The notes under the pieces are model-generated. The model saw only the letters and a list, made by a program, of their open reading frames with translations. It ran no database searches and was not told where the DNA came from. A stretch of 64,000 nucleotides of DNA. It comes from Chloroflexi bacterium HGW-Chloroflexi-6 (GTDB taxonomy: Bacteria > Chloroflexota > Anaerolineae > Anaerolineales > Villigracilaceae). Below are positions 14,899-24,077 of this stretch, in pieces. A program made the translations under genes and the position numbers. The DNA is taken from assembly GCA_002840685.1 (NCBI GenBank), contig PHBU01000010.1, positions 1 to 64,000 on the forward strand. Direction: 5' to 3'. The stretch's first letter is position 1. Every line of letters starts with the position of its first letter.

Positions 14899-16770
14899 TT
14901 AGGGGTCGATCGTTGGCAGGTTGCTGAGATTGCCCGCTATTACGCTGGCATCAATCGGGACCCAGCAGCTCGATGAATCGATTTTTTCCGGATTCTGAAT
15001 GGAAAGCCAGAGCTTGTCTGATGCAATTCCCAACAACAGAGTAGTTTCTCCTGCTTCGAAGCTGGCTATTGTTTGGGCATCCTCGGAAGGGGAGTTCAGA
15101 CAGGCTGTTTGAACCCGCGCGGTGGCGGTCGGAACATCTGGCAGCGGGAAACAGTGGCCGCTGCCCGGCTGGATGCTGTGGTTGGCATTGGCGACCAACG
15201 CACACAGTTGCGAGGCGTTTTGGGGCCGGTCAGTGCTGCGGTAACCGGTGAAAGGGCGCGGGCCGCCGTACAGCTTCCAGGGGCCGCTGCCGGGCATTCC
15301 GGCCTGTTCTACTGAGACGGTGTTAAAAAAGAAGTGGACATGCACCCCTGGCAGGGCCTCTGTGTATTCGAAGGTCTCGTACTCGACCACATATTGGTTT
15401 TGATCGCTGAGGCTGATGTTGTTGATGCGCACGAAGGGTATTCCGGCTGGAATGGCCAGGGTTGGCGGGGCCGGCAGAGTCGGGACTTCTGTGGGCAACT
15501 GGGTCGGGGTCAGGGTTGGCGGGATCGGCTCCGGGGTGCTGGTGTTTTCCAGGGTCAGGGCCGCATCGCTAGCTTGTGTGGCAACGACTTGGGCAGCTTG
15601 TGTTGATGTTGGGGGAACTGCAGCAATGTTGTTTTGGTAATAATTGAACCCGACAAACAGCACGATCAAACCGATTATGCCGGCGATGACGAACCCAACT
15701 CCTGCCAGGGCCCAAATGGGAAACCCTGACTTGGCAGCAGGAGCCAGGCTGGTGGGCGGTCTGGAGACGGGCCTTTGGGCCGGTTGAGAGGCTGGCTTAG
15801 GGTCAACCCAGGTCGCTGCCTGGGGCATGAATTGAGAGGCCGGGATGATGGTGGGCTGTGGCTGGTTTTCGAAGTTAACCGGCTGAACGCTGCTGGCTAT
15901 TTGCGTTGCGGGTGGTGTGGGCGCGGGAGCCGCATACGCCCTGGGCGATGTTGATGCTTCAGCCTGAATGGCTTTGACAAAATCGTCGGCGGTTTGGTAG
16001 CGATCATCGGCTTTTTTTGCCAGCGCTTTCATTAAGATCAGCTCAAGCGATTCAGACAGATCGGGCACGAATTTGCGCGCCGATGGCAAGGGGTCCTGAA
16101 TGTGCTTGAACACAATTGCGATCGGGGTTTCTGCCGAGTAGGGAACTTGTCCCGTGACCATCTCGAACAGGATCACGCCCAACGCGTAAATATCGCTCCT
16201 GCCATCCACCTGGTTGCCTGCGCCTTGTTCAGGAGACATATAGGCCGGGGTGCCCATGATCGCCCCTGAACTGGTCAGCATGGAACCGGTTTCTGCCATG
16301 CGCGCCAAGCCAAAATCAGTCAACAGGCAATTGCCGCGCTCATCGATGAGCACATTGCTGGGTTTGACATCGCGATGGATCATGCCGCGCGCGTGGGCAT
16401 ACCCCAGGGCATCGCCGATCTGGCTGATGATGCGGTAAATTTCGGGCAGGGAAACGCGGCGCTTTTTGAGCAGATCGGCCAGCGTGCCGCTTTGCAAAAA
16501 GGGCATAACAATATAGGTGTACCCGTCCGATTCGCCATAATCGAAGACCGGCAAAATGTGCGGGTGTTGCAGTTGGGCCAACAGGTGGGCTTCGCGTTTG
16601 AAGCGCGCAATGAATTCGGGCGAACCGGCCATGTGGCGCGGTAGGACTTTGATGGCCACATAGCGTTCCATGGCGGGTTGGTATGCTTTGTAAACCGCTG
16701 CCATGCCGCCTTCACCCAATGGCGCGACCACCTGATACGGCCCAAACTGTTTCCCGGTTAAATCTTCCAT
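14899..16770 (-). CDS. membrane Ser/Thr protein kinase with extracytoplasmic domain
   Basis: A 623-residue Hanks-type kinase. The kinase domain covers about residues 11-275: glycine loop LGEGGMAAVYKA, ATP-binding K41 in VAIKVL, catalytic HRDVKPSN (D134), DFGLA (152-156), and the APE-like GTPAYMSPEQ. A Pro/Ala-rich linker follows (about 276-345), then one membrane helix (about 347-372, WALAGVGFVIAGIIGLIVL), a Thr/Pro-rich stalk and an extracytoplasmic domain of about 200 residues with four or more Cys. No PASTA repeats are present. It is probably a sensor kinase responding to an external cue; the ligand is unknown. An AAAGGTG ribosome binding site and a TATACT -10 box lie upstream. Confidence 0.95.
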   Translation of the reverse strand: MEDLTGKQFGPYQVVAPLGEGGMAAVYKAYQPAMERYVAIKVLPRHMAGSPEFIARFKREAHLLAQLQHPHILPVFDYGESDGYTYIVMPFLQSGTLADLLKKRRVSLPEIYRIISQIGDALGYAHARGMIHRDVKPSNVLIDERGNCLLTDFGLARMAETGSMLTSSGAIMGTPAYMSPEQGAGNQVDGRSDIYALGVILFEMVTGQVPYSAETPIAIVFKHIQDPLPSARKFVPDLSESLELILMKALAKKADDRYQTADDFVKAIQAEASTSPRAYAAPAPTPPATQIASSVQPVNFENQPQPTIIPASQFMPQAATWVDPKPASQPAQRPVSRPPTSLAPAAKSGFPIWALAGVGFVIAGIIGLIVLFVGFNYYQNNIAAVPPTSTQAAQVVATQASDAALTLENTSTPEPIPPTLTPTQLPTEVPTLPAPPTLAIPAGIPFVRINNISLSDQNQYVVEYETFEYTEALPGVHVHFFFNTVSVEQAGMPGSGPWKLYGGPRPFTGYRSTDRPQNASQLCALVANANHSIQPGSGHCFPLPDVPTATARVQTACLNSPSEDAQTIASFEAGETTLLLGIASDKLWLSIQNPEKIDSSSCWVPIDASVIAGNLSNLPTIDP

Positions 16771-16877
16771 GTTTTGTCACCTTTATTGTTAATATGGATA
16801 ATCTTTATCAAGTATAGCATGACAGGCAAGCCAGAATATAAGCTTTCTGATCAACTTTGCCGGATTTGATTAAATCA

Positions 16878-16911
16878 AAAAGCCGAAGACAATTCTCTGT
16901 CCTCGGCTTTT
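16878..16911 (-). terminator. terminator after ribA
   Basis: AAAAGCCGAAGAC (16878-16890) and GTCCTCGGCTTTT (16899-16911) pair with one mismatch around an 8-base loop, with a T-run on the minus strand after the GTP cyclohydrolase gene. Confidence 0.85.
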
Positions 16912-16928
16912 GGTTCTCAGTCTGCTGC

Positions 16929-17684
16929 CTATTCGTAGAGTGCTTTGACCTGTTCTTCGGTCATGCCCTTGACCACCGGGCGGTCGATCTGTTCCAGCAT
17001 GTGTTCTTTGCCGCTGAAATCGATCAGGTGGCCCGATTTTGCTGCTTTGGTGCGCAGGTAAAATTCATTGTGCGAGTTGGGCGGCAATACGTGCGGAATA
17101 CGGCCTGTAACGTTGATGCCGTACTTGGTCATATCGTTCATTTTCTTGGGGTTGTTGGTCATCAATTGGATCGATTTTACCTTGAGCGACATCAGCATAT
17201 GCGCAGCCACTTCATAGTCGCGTTCATCGTCGCGGAACCCGAGCGCCAGGTTGGCCTCGACCGTATCCATGCCGTAATCCTGTAAGCTATAGGCGCGAAT
17301 TTTATTGGTAAAGCCAATCCCGCGCCCTTCCTGGCGCAGGTAAACCACCATGCCTTTTTCCATTTTACCGATCGCAGTCAGGGCGGCCTCGAGTTGATCG
17401 CGGCAGTCACAGCGCAGCGAACCAAGTGCATCGCCGGTCAGGCACTCAGAATGGATGCGCACCGGCACATTCTCTCCATCGGTAACATCGCCTTTGACGA
17501 TGGCGGCATGCTCCTTGCCATCTTTATTATTATAAAATGCCACAATATGAAAATCACCAAAACGGGTTGGCAGCTCCGCGATCGAAGCAATGCTGACACA
17601 AATATGATTATCACCGCAACCCTCGCATTCGTGCTCGCGGTCGCCGTCTAAAATTTCCTGAATTTTTAAATGAGTGAGCGCCAT
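16929..17684 (-). CDS. ribA: GTP cyclohydrolase II
   Basis: A 251-residue enzyme that opens GTP to 2,5-diamino-6-ribosylamino-4(3H)-pyrimidinone 5'-phosphate, formate and pyrophosphate, the first step of riboflavin synthesis. Zinc ligands C81, C92 and C94 lie in SECLTGDALGSLRCDC; RQEGRGIG and TNNPKKM are the GTP-binding and catalytic blocks. It is a stand-alone enzyme, not fused to RibB. An unusual N-terminal extension carries a cysteine cluster, C20, C23 and C29 (HECEGCGDNHIC). The gene follows the RibD-type reductase by 63 bp; no FMN riboswitch fits in that gap. GGAG precedes the ATG. Confidence 0.95.
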   Translation of the reverse strand: MALTHLKIQEILDGDREHECEGCGDNHICVSIASIAELPTRFGDFHIVAFYNNKDGKEHAAIVKGDVTDGENVPVRIHSECLTGDALGSLRCDCRDQLEAALTAIGKMEKGMVVYLRQEGRGIGFTNKIRAYSLQDYGMDTVEANLALGFRDDERDYEVAAHMLMSLKVKSIQLMTNNPKKMNDMTKYGINVTGRIPHVLPPNSHNEFYLRTKAAKSGHLIDFSGKEHMLEQIDRPVVKGMTEEQVKALYE

Positions 17685-17747
17685 GTTTTATCTCCTATAA
17701 AGAATAATAATACTCCCAAAACATAGGCGTTGCATTAACGACTTTTC

Positions 17748-18431
17748 TTATTTCTGTAAACGATAATGGAGCAGCAAGCCCCCGCCGGGATCCAGCACCC
17801 GGGCCTCGACCAGGGCAAGCGTTTTCGCCTCGGATTCGCTCCACCCCTCACCGGCCACCAGTGTCGGGGCGTTTGCGCCGCCGAAGAGTTTCGGTGCAAC
17901 ATACAGTTGCAGTTCATCTCCCAATCCTAACCGGATAAATTCAGCGATCAGCGTGCCCCCGCCCTCGAGCATCAGCCGTTTTATGCCCAGTGTTTCCAGC
18001 GTCTCGAGCGCCAGCCCCAGGTCGACGCGTTTTCCATCATGGATGAAAACCTCCACCCCTGCGGCTACGAGCATTGTCAATTGCCCGGACGATGTTTGCG
18101 GCGTGGTGAAGATGATTCGCCGCGCCGGGCCGATCTTGATGAAGTCCCCGTCCGGGTCGAGTTCGGCGCAGGTGACGATGCCCACTTTGGCCGGGTTTTC
18201 AGGCAGGCCAGCCGCCAGGCGTTGCGCGGCCAGCTCGGGCAGTTTAACTGTCAGCTTTGGGTTTTCGCTGTTCAGGGTGTGTCCGCCGACCAGTACGGCA
18301 TCCACGCTGGCGCGCAGCTCCAGCACCCGGCGCTTATCTTCAGCGGAGGATATCCCCGCTCCCTTGCGCTCGACGGTGTCGATCTTGCCATCCACCGTCA
18401 TGGCGGCGTTGATGATGATGTAGGGTTTCAT
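17748..18431 (-). CDS. RibD C-terminal-type reductase (archaeal-style riboflavin pathway)
   Basis: About 227 residues from the ATG at 18431 (MKPYIIINAAMTVDGKI), which matches the conserved start of 2,5-diamino-6-ribosylamino-pyrimidinone 5'-phosphate reductases and the RibD C-terminal, DHFR-like domain. Motifs include SAEDKRRVLELRASVDAVLVGG, NPKLTVKLP and LMLEGGGTLIAEFI. There is no deaminase domain. With RibA next door this reductase probably acts before deamination, as in archaea and fungi, and uses NADPH. The deaminase would be a separate gene elsewhere. The ATG lies just beyond a palindromic repeat, so its ribosome binding site is weak. Confidence 0.85.
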   Translation of the reverse strand: MKPYIIINAAMTVDGKIDTVERKGAGISSAEDKRRVLELRASVDAVLVGGHTLNSENPKLTVKLPELAAQRLAAGLPENPAKVGIVTCAELDPDGDFIKIGPARRIIFTTPQTSSGQLTMLVAAGVEVFIHDGKRVDLGLALETLETLGIKRLMLEGGGTLIAEFIRLGLGDELQLYVAPKLFGGANAPTLVAGEGWSESEAKTLALVEARVLDPGGGLLLHYRLQK

Positions 18432-18438
18432 AGGATTG

Positions 18439-18471
18439 TTGTAGGGGCGCAGCATTGCTGCGCCCCTACAA
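18439..18471. repeat. GTAGGGGCGC palindromic repeat
   Basis: TTGTAGGGGCGCAGCA (18439-18454) and TGCTGCGCCCCTACAA (18456-18471) are perfect 16-bp arms around one base. This kind of GTAGGGGCGC palindrome is common as a dispersed repeat in several phyla. It sits between the DUF1684 gene and the RibD-type gene and may also act as a terminator or processing site. Confidence 0.8.
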
Positions 18472-18474
18472 TGA

Positions 18475-18981
18475 TTATTCGTGGAATTTCTTCTCGCCGG
18501 CTTCGATGCGCACCTTGAGCCGGTTGGCACTGGGCGGCAGCGGGCAAGACCAGCGTTCGTTGTAGGCGCAGTAGGGGTTGTAGGCCAGGTTGAAATCGAG
18601 CAGGATGCGGTCGCCGTCCAGTTCTTCGGGCTCGATGTAGCGGCCTGCGCCGTAGGTTTCCGCCGGGGCGGTGGCGTCGCTAAATGGCAGGAAGTAGCCA
18701 TAATCGGCCTCGTAAACCTGCAAAATGGCTTCCTGTCCTTTGACCTTGAACCTGACCTGCCCGACATTCCAATAATCGCGTTCCTCACCGGTCGAGGTGG
18801 CGATGGCAATCATTTCAGGGTCAGCATGGCGCTCGAGAGTCAATTCCAGGCGCAGGGATGGGTTTTCGGGGTAATAGGCCAACCCGGTAAACTCGCTTTT
18901 TTGTTCAGCATCCAGCGGAGATTGGCGGTTGTTCTTGAAAAATTCATCTTTTTCACGGCGAAATTCGTTGAGATTGCTCAT
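18475..18981 (-). CDS. DUF1684 domain protein
   Basis: A 168-residue protein with the DUF1684 signature in its second half: FSDATAPAETYGAGRYIEPEE, then LDFNLAYNPYCAYNERWSCPLPP and RLKVRIEAGEKKFH. The N-terminal part (LNEFRREKDEFFKNNRQSPL) also fits. The family is widespread and has no proven function. No signal peptide. The gene follows the GT4 glycosyltransferase by 23 bp. Confidence 0.9.
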   Translation of the reverse strand: MSNLNEFRREKDEFFKNNRQSPLDAEQKSEFTGLAYYPENPSLRLELTLERHADPEMIAIATSTGEERDYWNVGQVRFKVKGQEAILQVYEADYGYFLPFSDATAPAETYGAGRYIEPEELDGDRILLDFNLAYNPYCAYNERWSCPLPPSANRLKVRIEAGEKKFHE

Positions 18982-19004
18982 TTAATCTTCTCCTTGATCG
19001 ACAT

Positions 19005-20159
19005 TCACTTTTTAGAATGCACGGTGGCTTGTTCTATTAGCGTTTCGAGGGTTTTTTCATATTGGCTGACAATTTTTCCCAGCTCGAAAGCCTGGGCCAT
19101 TTCGCGGCTCTTCGCCTGGAACGTGGTCAATTTTTCTGGTGTTGTCAGCAGGGATTCGAGCGCCGCTGTCAGCGCAGTCACATCTCCCGGCGGAAAAAGG
19201 AATCCGTTTTCGCCGGACTGAACCAGTTCCGGGTTGCCGCCCGCTTCGCTCAAAACAAGCGCCAGACCCATTGCCAACCCTTGCACTCCCACCACGGATA
19301 ATCCCTCGGAGCGTGAAGGCAAAACCAGAATGTCGCTTGCCGCAAACTGTTCCAAAACCTGCTCGGGTGTGACCCAACCCGGCAGTTGAATGCGGTTGGA
19401 CAGCCCGTAATACTCCACCCGCCCGCGCACGGTTTCCAACTGTTCTCCATCGCCAGCCATGATGCAGTACCAATTTAAGTGCGCCAGTCGTGAGAGCGCC
19501 TCAACCAGGTCTGCCGGATTTTTGTGAGCCACAAAGCGCGCAGCAAAGATAATGCGCGGAATACCCTCCGCCGCAGATTGCCTGGCTGGCAAAGCGGATA
19601 GCTCCACCCCGTTATGAATAACATCGATCGGCACATTGTAATGTTTGAGCGCCATTTGGCGCGTGTATTCACTGACCGCCGCCACGCGGGCCGCGCCTTT
19701 CCAGATCTGCGGTGTGAGCGGATAGATCAGTTTGAACCAGCGGTCGGTTTTTTCTGGCACCGCTCCCGGCACATCACCCAGATGGGCTGTCAGCAGGTAG
19801 GGGATTTTGGTCAGTTTCGAGAGCGCAAAAGCCGCTGCCCCAGCCGGGACGGCAAAATGAGCATGAATCACATCTGGCTTCCAGGCGCGGATAATTTTCA
19901 ATCCTGTCTGGAAAGCTGCCAGATCGTAGCGTGCCATTTCGGCAAACTCGGCTTGAAAGGCTTCCCGTCGCCGGGCCGGAATGCGCTCGATGCGCACGCC
20001 ACTTTCCAGCGTTTCGTCGGCGGACAGCCCATCCAGACGATCGGTCAGAACGCGGATCTCGTGTCCGCGCTGGGCAAGGCCGATCGCAATGTCGCGGGCC
20101 ACACGGCCGCCACCACCGCCTACCGGGGGGAATTCATGACAAAGAACAAGAATTTTCAT
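19005..20159 (-). CDS. glycosyltransferase family 4
   Basis: About 384 residues from the ATG at 20159, which overlaps the stop of the upstream flippase-like gene (ATGA). The N-terminal Rossmann half begins MKILVLCHEFPPVGGGGGRVARDIA and the C-terminal half carries the GT-B donor site (ARFVAHKNPADLVEA, ILVLPSRSEGLSVVGVQGLAMG, SGENGFLFPPGD). Such enzymes build envelope polysaccharides or glycolipids with a retaining mechanism. It is the final glycosyltransferase of the cluster. The sugar is unknown. Confidence 0.93.
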   Translation of the reverse strand: MKILVLCHEFPPVGGGGGRVARDIAIGLAQRGHEIRVLTDRLDGLSADETLESGVRIERIPARRREAFQAEFAEMARYDLAAFQTGLKIIRAWKPDVIHAHFAVPAGAAAFALSKLTKIPYLLTAHLGDVPGAVPEKTDRWFKLIYPLTPQIWKGAARVAAVSEYTRQMALKHYNVPIDVIHNGVELSALPARQSAAEGIPRIIFAARFVAHKNPADLVEALSRLAHLNWYCIMAGDGEQLETVRGRVEYYGLSNRIQLPGWVTPEQVLEQFAASDILVLPSRSEGLSVVGVQGLAMGLALVLSEAGGNPELVQSGENGFLFPPGDVTALTAALESLLTTPEKLTTFQAKSREMAQAFELGKIVSQYEKTLETLIEQATVHSKK

Positions 20160-21049
20160 GCTTTCTCTGCCACATCCGAAGCGACACCTGAAACCCAGAG
20201 TGCGCCGGGAACCGTTACCAGTACGGCCATGAAGCGGGTCAAGACGGCCATTGCCGATGCTTGCTCGAGTGTCGCGCCAAGCGCAGTGAACAGGGAGGTT
20301 AGGGTCATCTCGCGCACGCCGTAGCCGTTGACCGAGATCGGCAGGACTGAGACGAAATAGGCCACCGTTTGGACTGCCATCACCTGCACGAACGAAATTT
20401 CCATTCCCAACTGGCGCGCCACGATGAAATTTGCCAGCATGTAGGTCAGGTTGGAAGCCCAACCTGACAGAAACGCCCAGCCGAAAGCCGCCGGGCGGGA
20501 GGCCCACTCGCGTACTGCATCGACAATTTTAGGAAAATACTTTTCGGTAATTTTTCGAAGGTTAAAAGGAAAAGCCAGCGCCAGCAAAGTGTTTAATTTT
20601 GCGCCGAAGACCAGCACCGGCAGCGGCAGGAGGCAGGCCATGGCTGCCATGTTGATCAATCGATCAAGCGCCACCGAACCGAGCGCCACCGATTTGCTGC
20701 GCGTGTAAGGCAAAATCGCCACCATCCGCAAGCCGTCACCACCAACAGTCGAGGGCAGGAAGTTCGATGCGAAAATTCCGCTCCAGGTGATGCGATAGGC
20801 CTGCCAGTATGAAATCGGGACAGAATGAGTCCAGAGCAGGGCGCACCAGCGCAGCGTGTTGAAAGCCTGTGTCAGCAAATATAAACCGAAAGCCAGCGCG
20901 AGCATCCAGGGGTTTAGTTTGGCCAGTTGTGCGAACAAAAGACCCCAGTCGAGGCGTGTTACCAGCCACACGAAAAGCCCAAGGCTGAGAAGCGTCCCGA
21001 TCCAACGGATCCAGGTGGCGAGTGAGCGGCGCTTTTCGGTCACGGGCAT
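20156..21049 (-). CDS. UPF0104/AglD-like flippase-family membrane protein (1)
   Basis: A 297-residue polytopic protein of the lysylphosphatidylglycerol synthase transmembrane region family (UPF0104). Motifs typical of the family are NTLRWCALL, FASNFLPSTVGGDGLRM, VALDRLINM, and LPISVNGYGVREMTL. About seven to eight membrane helices are present, with no catalytic C-terminal domain. Related proteins are thought to move lipid-linked substrates or to modify lipids. It overlaps both neighbours (10 bp and ATGA), so it is tightly coupled to a GT4 and a GT-C-like protein. A second homologue lies at 23088. Confidence 0.9.
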   Translation of the reverse strand: MPVTEKRRSLATWIRWIGTLLSLGLFVWLVTRLDWGLLFAQLAKLNPWMLALAFGLYLLTQAFNTLRWCALLWTHSVPISYWQAYRITWSGIFASNFLPSTVGGDGLRMVAILPYTRSKSVALGSVALDRLINMAAMACLLPLPVLVFGAKLNTLLALAFPFNLRKITEKYFPKIVDAVREWASRPAAFGWAFLSGWASNLTYMLANFIVARQLGMEISFVQVMAVQTVAYFVSVLPISVNGYGVREMTLTSLFTALGATLEQASAMAVLTRFMAVLVTVPGALWVSGVASDVAEKA

Positions 21050-23091
21050 ACCCCCGGCTCGGCGCGCGGCACGAAGACTTCAAGGCGGCTGTGGTCTGGC
21101 TCGATCAGCGCAATCGGCTCGTAGTAGCACAAGATATACGGCGAAACGAGTTCATTCCAGGCATTATTTTCTTCGGCAAACGCGCCTTCTTCCTTGATGA
21201 ACAGGTTTTGCTTGCCTGCCACGATCATCGCAAAACGATTTTCGCGCAGATCGCTGTAAAACTGTCCGAGCACCTGCTGGTTGTTGCTCATCGCCATCTC
21301 CATCAACGAGACATTTTCGTATTCTGGAACCAGCGCCACGTTAATATTCCCAAAAGTCACAAAATGACGTTCGTTGATGAACAGCACCGGGCCATTTGCG
21401 CCTTCGACCAACGCTTTAATTTCATCGAAACGATCCTGGTTCCAACCCTGATTATATTTTTCGCGTGGAGAAAGCGCAGGGATCAGGAACAAAACGGGAA
21501 TCAGCGCGGCGACGGCAATTACCGGCCATTTGGGTTGAACCTGCACCCGGTCCGTCTCGGGGGCGGACTCCGCCTTGACCTGTCCGCCGATAAAGAGGGC
21601 TGTTACGATGCTAAGGAGTACAGCGTACCCGTCCATATTGTGCAGGTCGCCGCCCCCGCCAATTTTTACGCTGACAACGAGCCCGCCTGCAAACAGGATC
21701 GAGAGCATCGAGAGAATCCCAACCCAGCGGATGGGGTGCAGTCGCCCCCATTGATTCAGCGCCAGGGCAAGCACTGCCAACAGCGGCCCGCTGACGATCA
21801 GAATGCCCCAAAAAACGCCAAGTGGATAGAGCTCATTCGGCCACAGACGGTCCCAGAGCAAGGCGGACGAAAAACTGGAAGCAAACGCATCTGCGTTTCC
21901 GGCATTTCCCGAAAGGATGATATAAGCCGCCTGCGCACCGAGGGCCGAGAGCAGGCCTGAGATGGTCCAGAGGGCGGGGAGCGAAAGATAACGAACGAAA
22001 GACGAAATACCAGAGACCGAGGCACCTTGTCCTGCGTCCTCTGTTTTCCGCCCAAAAGGCACTTCCAACAAATAAATCGCAATCGCGATCATGGCCGGCA
22101 TCGGGATCCAGTTGACCCGGCTGATCCCGGCCCAGGCTGAGGCAACAACGATTGCAACCAGCGAACGCCAGCGATGTTTGTGCGAAACAAACAAGAGCGG
22201 GATGAAAACCATCGGCATCAGGTGGTAATAGACGCCGACCAGCAGGTAGAAGAGGAAAAGCCAGCCCATTAACAACCAATCCCTGTTTCCTAATTTTGAA
22301 GCTGAAGATTGCGAATCAGGGATTAGGGCGCGTTTTGAAAGCGCGAAAACTGTCAGGCTGGTCATCAGCGGCCAGAGCAGAAATTGCCAGAAACGGTGAC
22401 CTGTCAGGTCGAGGTTGGGAACGAGAAAGGCCAACGATTGCAGAATGTAGCGGCTGGGATGGAGGGCCGAAAGCGGCAGCAGTTCTCCGTAAAGCGACTT
22501 TGAGAATAATAGCGATGCATAAAAATAGCGACTGGTTTCAGACCAGCCCATCGAGAATGGGTAGGTGGTTACGGCCTGGAAGCGGTTGTAAAGCTCGTAA
22601 GCGACTCCCAAAATGATCAGGGTCGAGGCGAAGCCTCCCTGCCAGGATGTCTTGAAAGCCACTTTCAGCGCGCCAGCGGCCAACAGGATCAGCCACCAGC
22701 AAGCCCAGTAGAAGAGAATCGTTGTCAGCACCGGGTCTTGGGTCGATTTTTTGACCACTTCGCCAACGCGGAAGGTAAATTTCAAATACGGGATCAGCAG
22801 CAGGATGCCGGTAAACAGGCCCAGGCCCAGCGCGCGCCAGACGGGGCTTTGCAGGTGAGACAACTCGAGGGCCGCGATAAATTTTTCAGCTTTTGAGTTT
22901 CTCATCCAGAAAAACAGGAAAATACAGCCTGTCAGCACGCTCAGATACATCAGCAAAACCGCGCCCCAGACCGAGCGCTGCAGGATGACGCCCAGCTCAT
23001 TCCAACGCGCGATCGACCAACCCAGGACGGCCAGGTTGGCAAGGAAAGTAAAAACAAAAGTGGTTTGCCAGAAGGTTTTGGAGTTCGTCAT
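21040..23091 (-). CDS. large polytopic membrane protein, GT-C-like, hypothetical
   Basis: A 683-residue protein with about 14 hydrophobic helices and a C-terminal soluble region of about 130 residues (DRFDEIKALVEGANGPVLFINERHFV...), ending in ...EVFVPRAEPG. The overall layout, many helices then a soluble tail, resembles GT-C membrane glycosyltransferases, but I see no clear DE/DD motif in the first loop. It sits between two flippase-like genes with overlapping ends. A role in polysaccharide or glycolipid assembly is inferred from context only. Confidence 0.75.
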   Translation of the reverse strand: MTNSKTFWQTTFVFTFLANLAVLGWSIARWNELGVILQRSVWGAVLLMYLSVLTGCIFLFFWMRNSKAEKFIAALELSHLQSPVWRALGLGLFTGILLLIPYLKFTFRVGEVVKKSTQDPVLTTILFYWACWWLILLAAGALKVAFKTSWQGGFASTLIILGVAYELYNRFQAVTTYPFSMGWSETSRYFYASLLFSKSLYGELLPLSALHPSRYILQSLAFLVPNLDLTGHRFWQFLLWPLMTSLTVFALSKRALIPDSQSSASKLGNRDWLLMGWLFLFYLLVGVYYHLMPMVFIPLLFVSHKHRWRSLVAIVVASAWAGISRVNWIPMPAMIAIAIYLLEVPFGRKTEDAGQGASVSGISSFVRYLSLPALWTISGLLSALGAQAAYIILSGNAGNADAFASSFSSALLWDRLWPNELYPLGVFWGILIVSGPLLAVLALALNQWGRLHPIRWVGILSMLSILFAGGLVVSVKIGGGGDLHNMDGYAVLLSIVTALFIGGQVKAESAPETDRVQVQPKWPVIAVAALIPVLFLIPALSPREKYNQGWNQDRFDEIKALVEGANGPVLFINERHFVTFGNINVALVPEYENVSLMEMAMSNNQQVLGQFYSDLRENRFAMIVAGKQNLFIKEEGAFAEENNAWNELVSPYILCYYEPIALIEPDHSRLEVFVPRAEPGVCP

Positions 23092-23981
23092 GACTCGGAT
23101 TTGTCCATCTTGGCCAGGATGCCGGGCAGGGTCAGCGCGCCGGGCAGGCTGGCAAGCATGTGCAGCAGGCGGGTGATGAGCGGCACGGTGGCGGCGATGG
23201 AGACATCCAGCCCGCCGAGGGTGCCCAGCAGGGCCGAGACGGTCAGCTCCTGCCAGCCGTAGCCGTTAACCGAGACCGGCACGTTGCCGATGAAGTAGGC
23301 GAAGCTATATAGGCCGATCACGCGCCAGAAATCTAGTTCGCCGCCCAGGGCATGGATGACGATGTAGTTGGCCGAAAACATGCACAACATGTGGGCGAAG
23401 GCGAAACCGAGCGAGGTCAGCAGCGAGAGTGGCTTTTTGAGCCAGATGCCGAGCGAGGCCAGGGTGCGGCGGGCAAAATCGAGGCCTTTGCGCCACAGAC
23501 CGGGGATGAAAGCAGCCTGGGCGGCGGCGGGCGCGGCTTGCAGCAGCTGGTAAAAGCCGAGCGGCGAGGCCAGCGACATGCCGGTCATGTTGACCAGGCG
23601 GTCGGCGGCCAGCGAGGCCAGGCAAATGGCGCGGTCATAGCCCAGTTGCATCGTCCCGGCCAGGCGGACTACGTCACCGCCGATGGTGGTCGGTAGGAAG
23701 TTGGTGGCGAACAGGCCGGTGAAGGTCAGCGAAAGGCTGTTCTTGAGCGGGATCGGGATTCCGCCCGAGCGCAGCAGGGTGTGCCAGCGCAGCACGGTGA
23801 ACAGGCGCGAAGCGAAGATGAATCCGAAGGCCGCCAGCAGCTCGAGCCATGAGATTTTGTTGATGGCAACGACAACATCCTCCCAACTCCAGGCGATCAG
23901 GGCGGTCAGCATACCGGCGGAGAGCAGGGTGCCGATGACTTTTAGTAGAAAGGAGCGGTTGGTCTTGGATGGGGAGGTCAT
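23088..23981 (-). CDS. UPF0104/AglD-like flippase-family membrane protein (2)
   Basis: About 297 residues from the ATG at 23981. It shares the family signatures of its neighbour at 20156: SRLFTVLRWHTLL, FATNFLPTTIGGDVVRL, AADRLVNMTG, and VPVSVNGYGWQELTV. Seven or eight helices are predicted. The two copies are divergent in sequence, which implies an old duplication or separate substrates rather than recent tandem duplication. It overlaps the following gene as ATGA and lies after the GT2 gene, so it belongs to the same transcription unit. Confidence 0.9.
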   Translation of the reverse strand: MTSPSKTNRSFLLKVIGTLLSAGMLTALIAWSWEDVVVAINKISWLELLAAFGFIFASRLFTVLRWHTLLRSGGIPIPLKNSLSLTFTGLFATNFLPTTIGGDVVRLAGTMQLGYDRAICLASLAADRLVNMTGMSLASPLGFYQLLQAAPAAAQAAFIPGLWRKGLDFARRTLASLGIWLKKPLSLLTSLGFAFAHMLCMFSANYIVIHALGGELDFWRVIGLYSFAYFIGNVPVSVNGYGWQELTVSALLGTLGGLDVSIAATVPLITRLLHMLASLPGALTLPGILAKMDKSES

Positions 23982-24077
23982 GTGGTGTTTGGGGTAGAAA
24001 CGGGTAATTGGTAATTGGGGATTGAACACTGGTCTGGGTGGATTCTAAATTACAAATTACCACTCACCATTTACTTT

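Noticed and set aside
17685..17747. FMN riboswitch upstream of ribA
   Set aside because: The gap is only 63 bp and lacks the conserved RFN stems.
21040..23091. Calling this protein a definite O-antigen polymerase or GT39 enzyme
   Set aside because: No catalytic acidic motif or polymerase signature is clear; only topology and context are suggestive.
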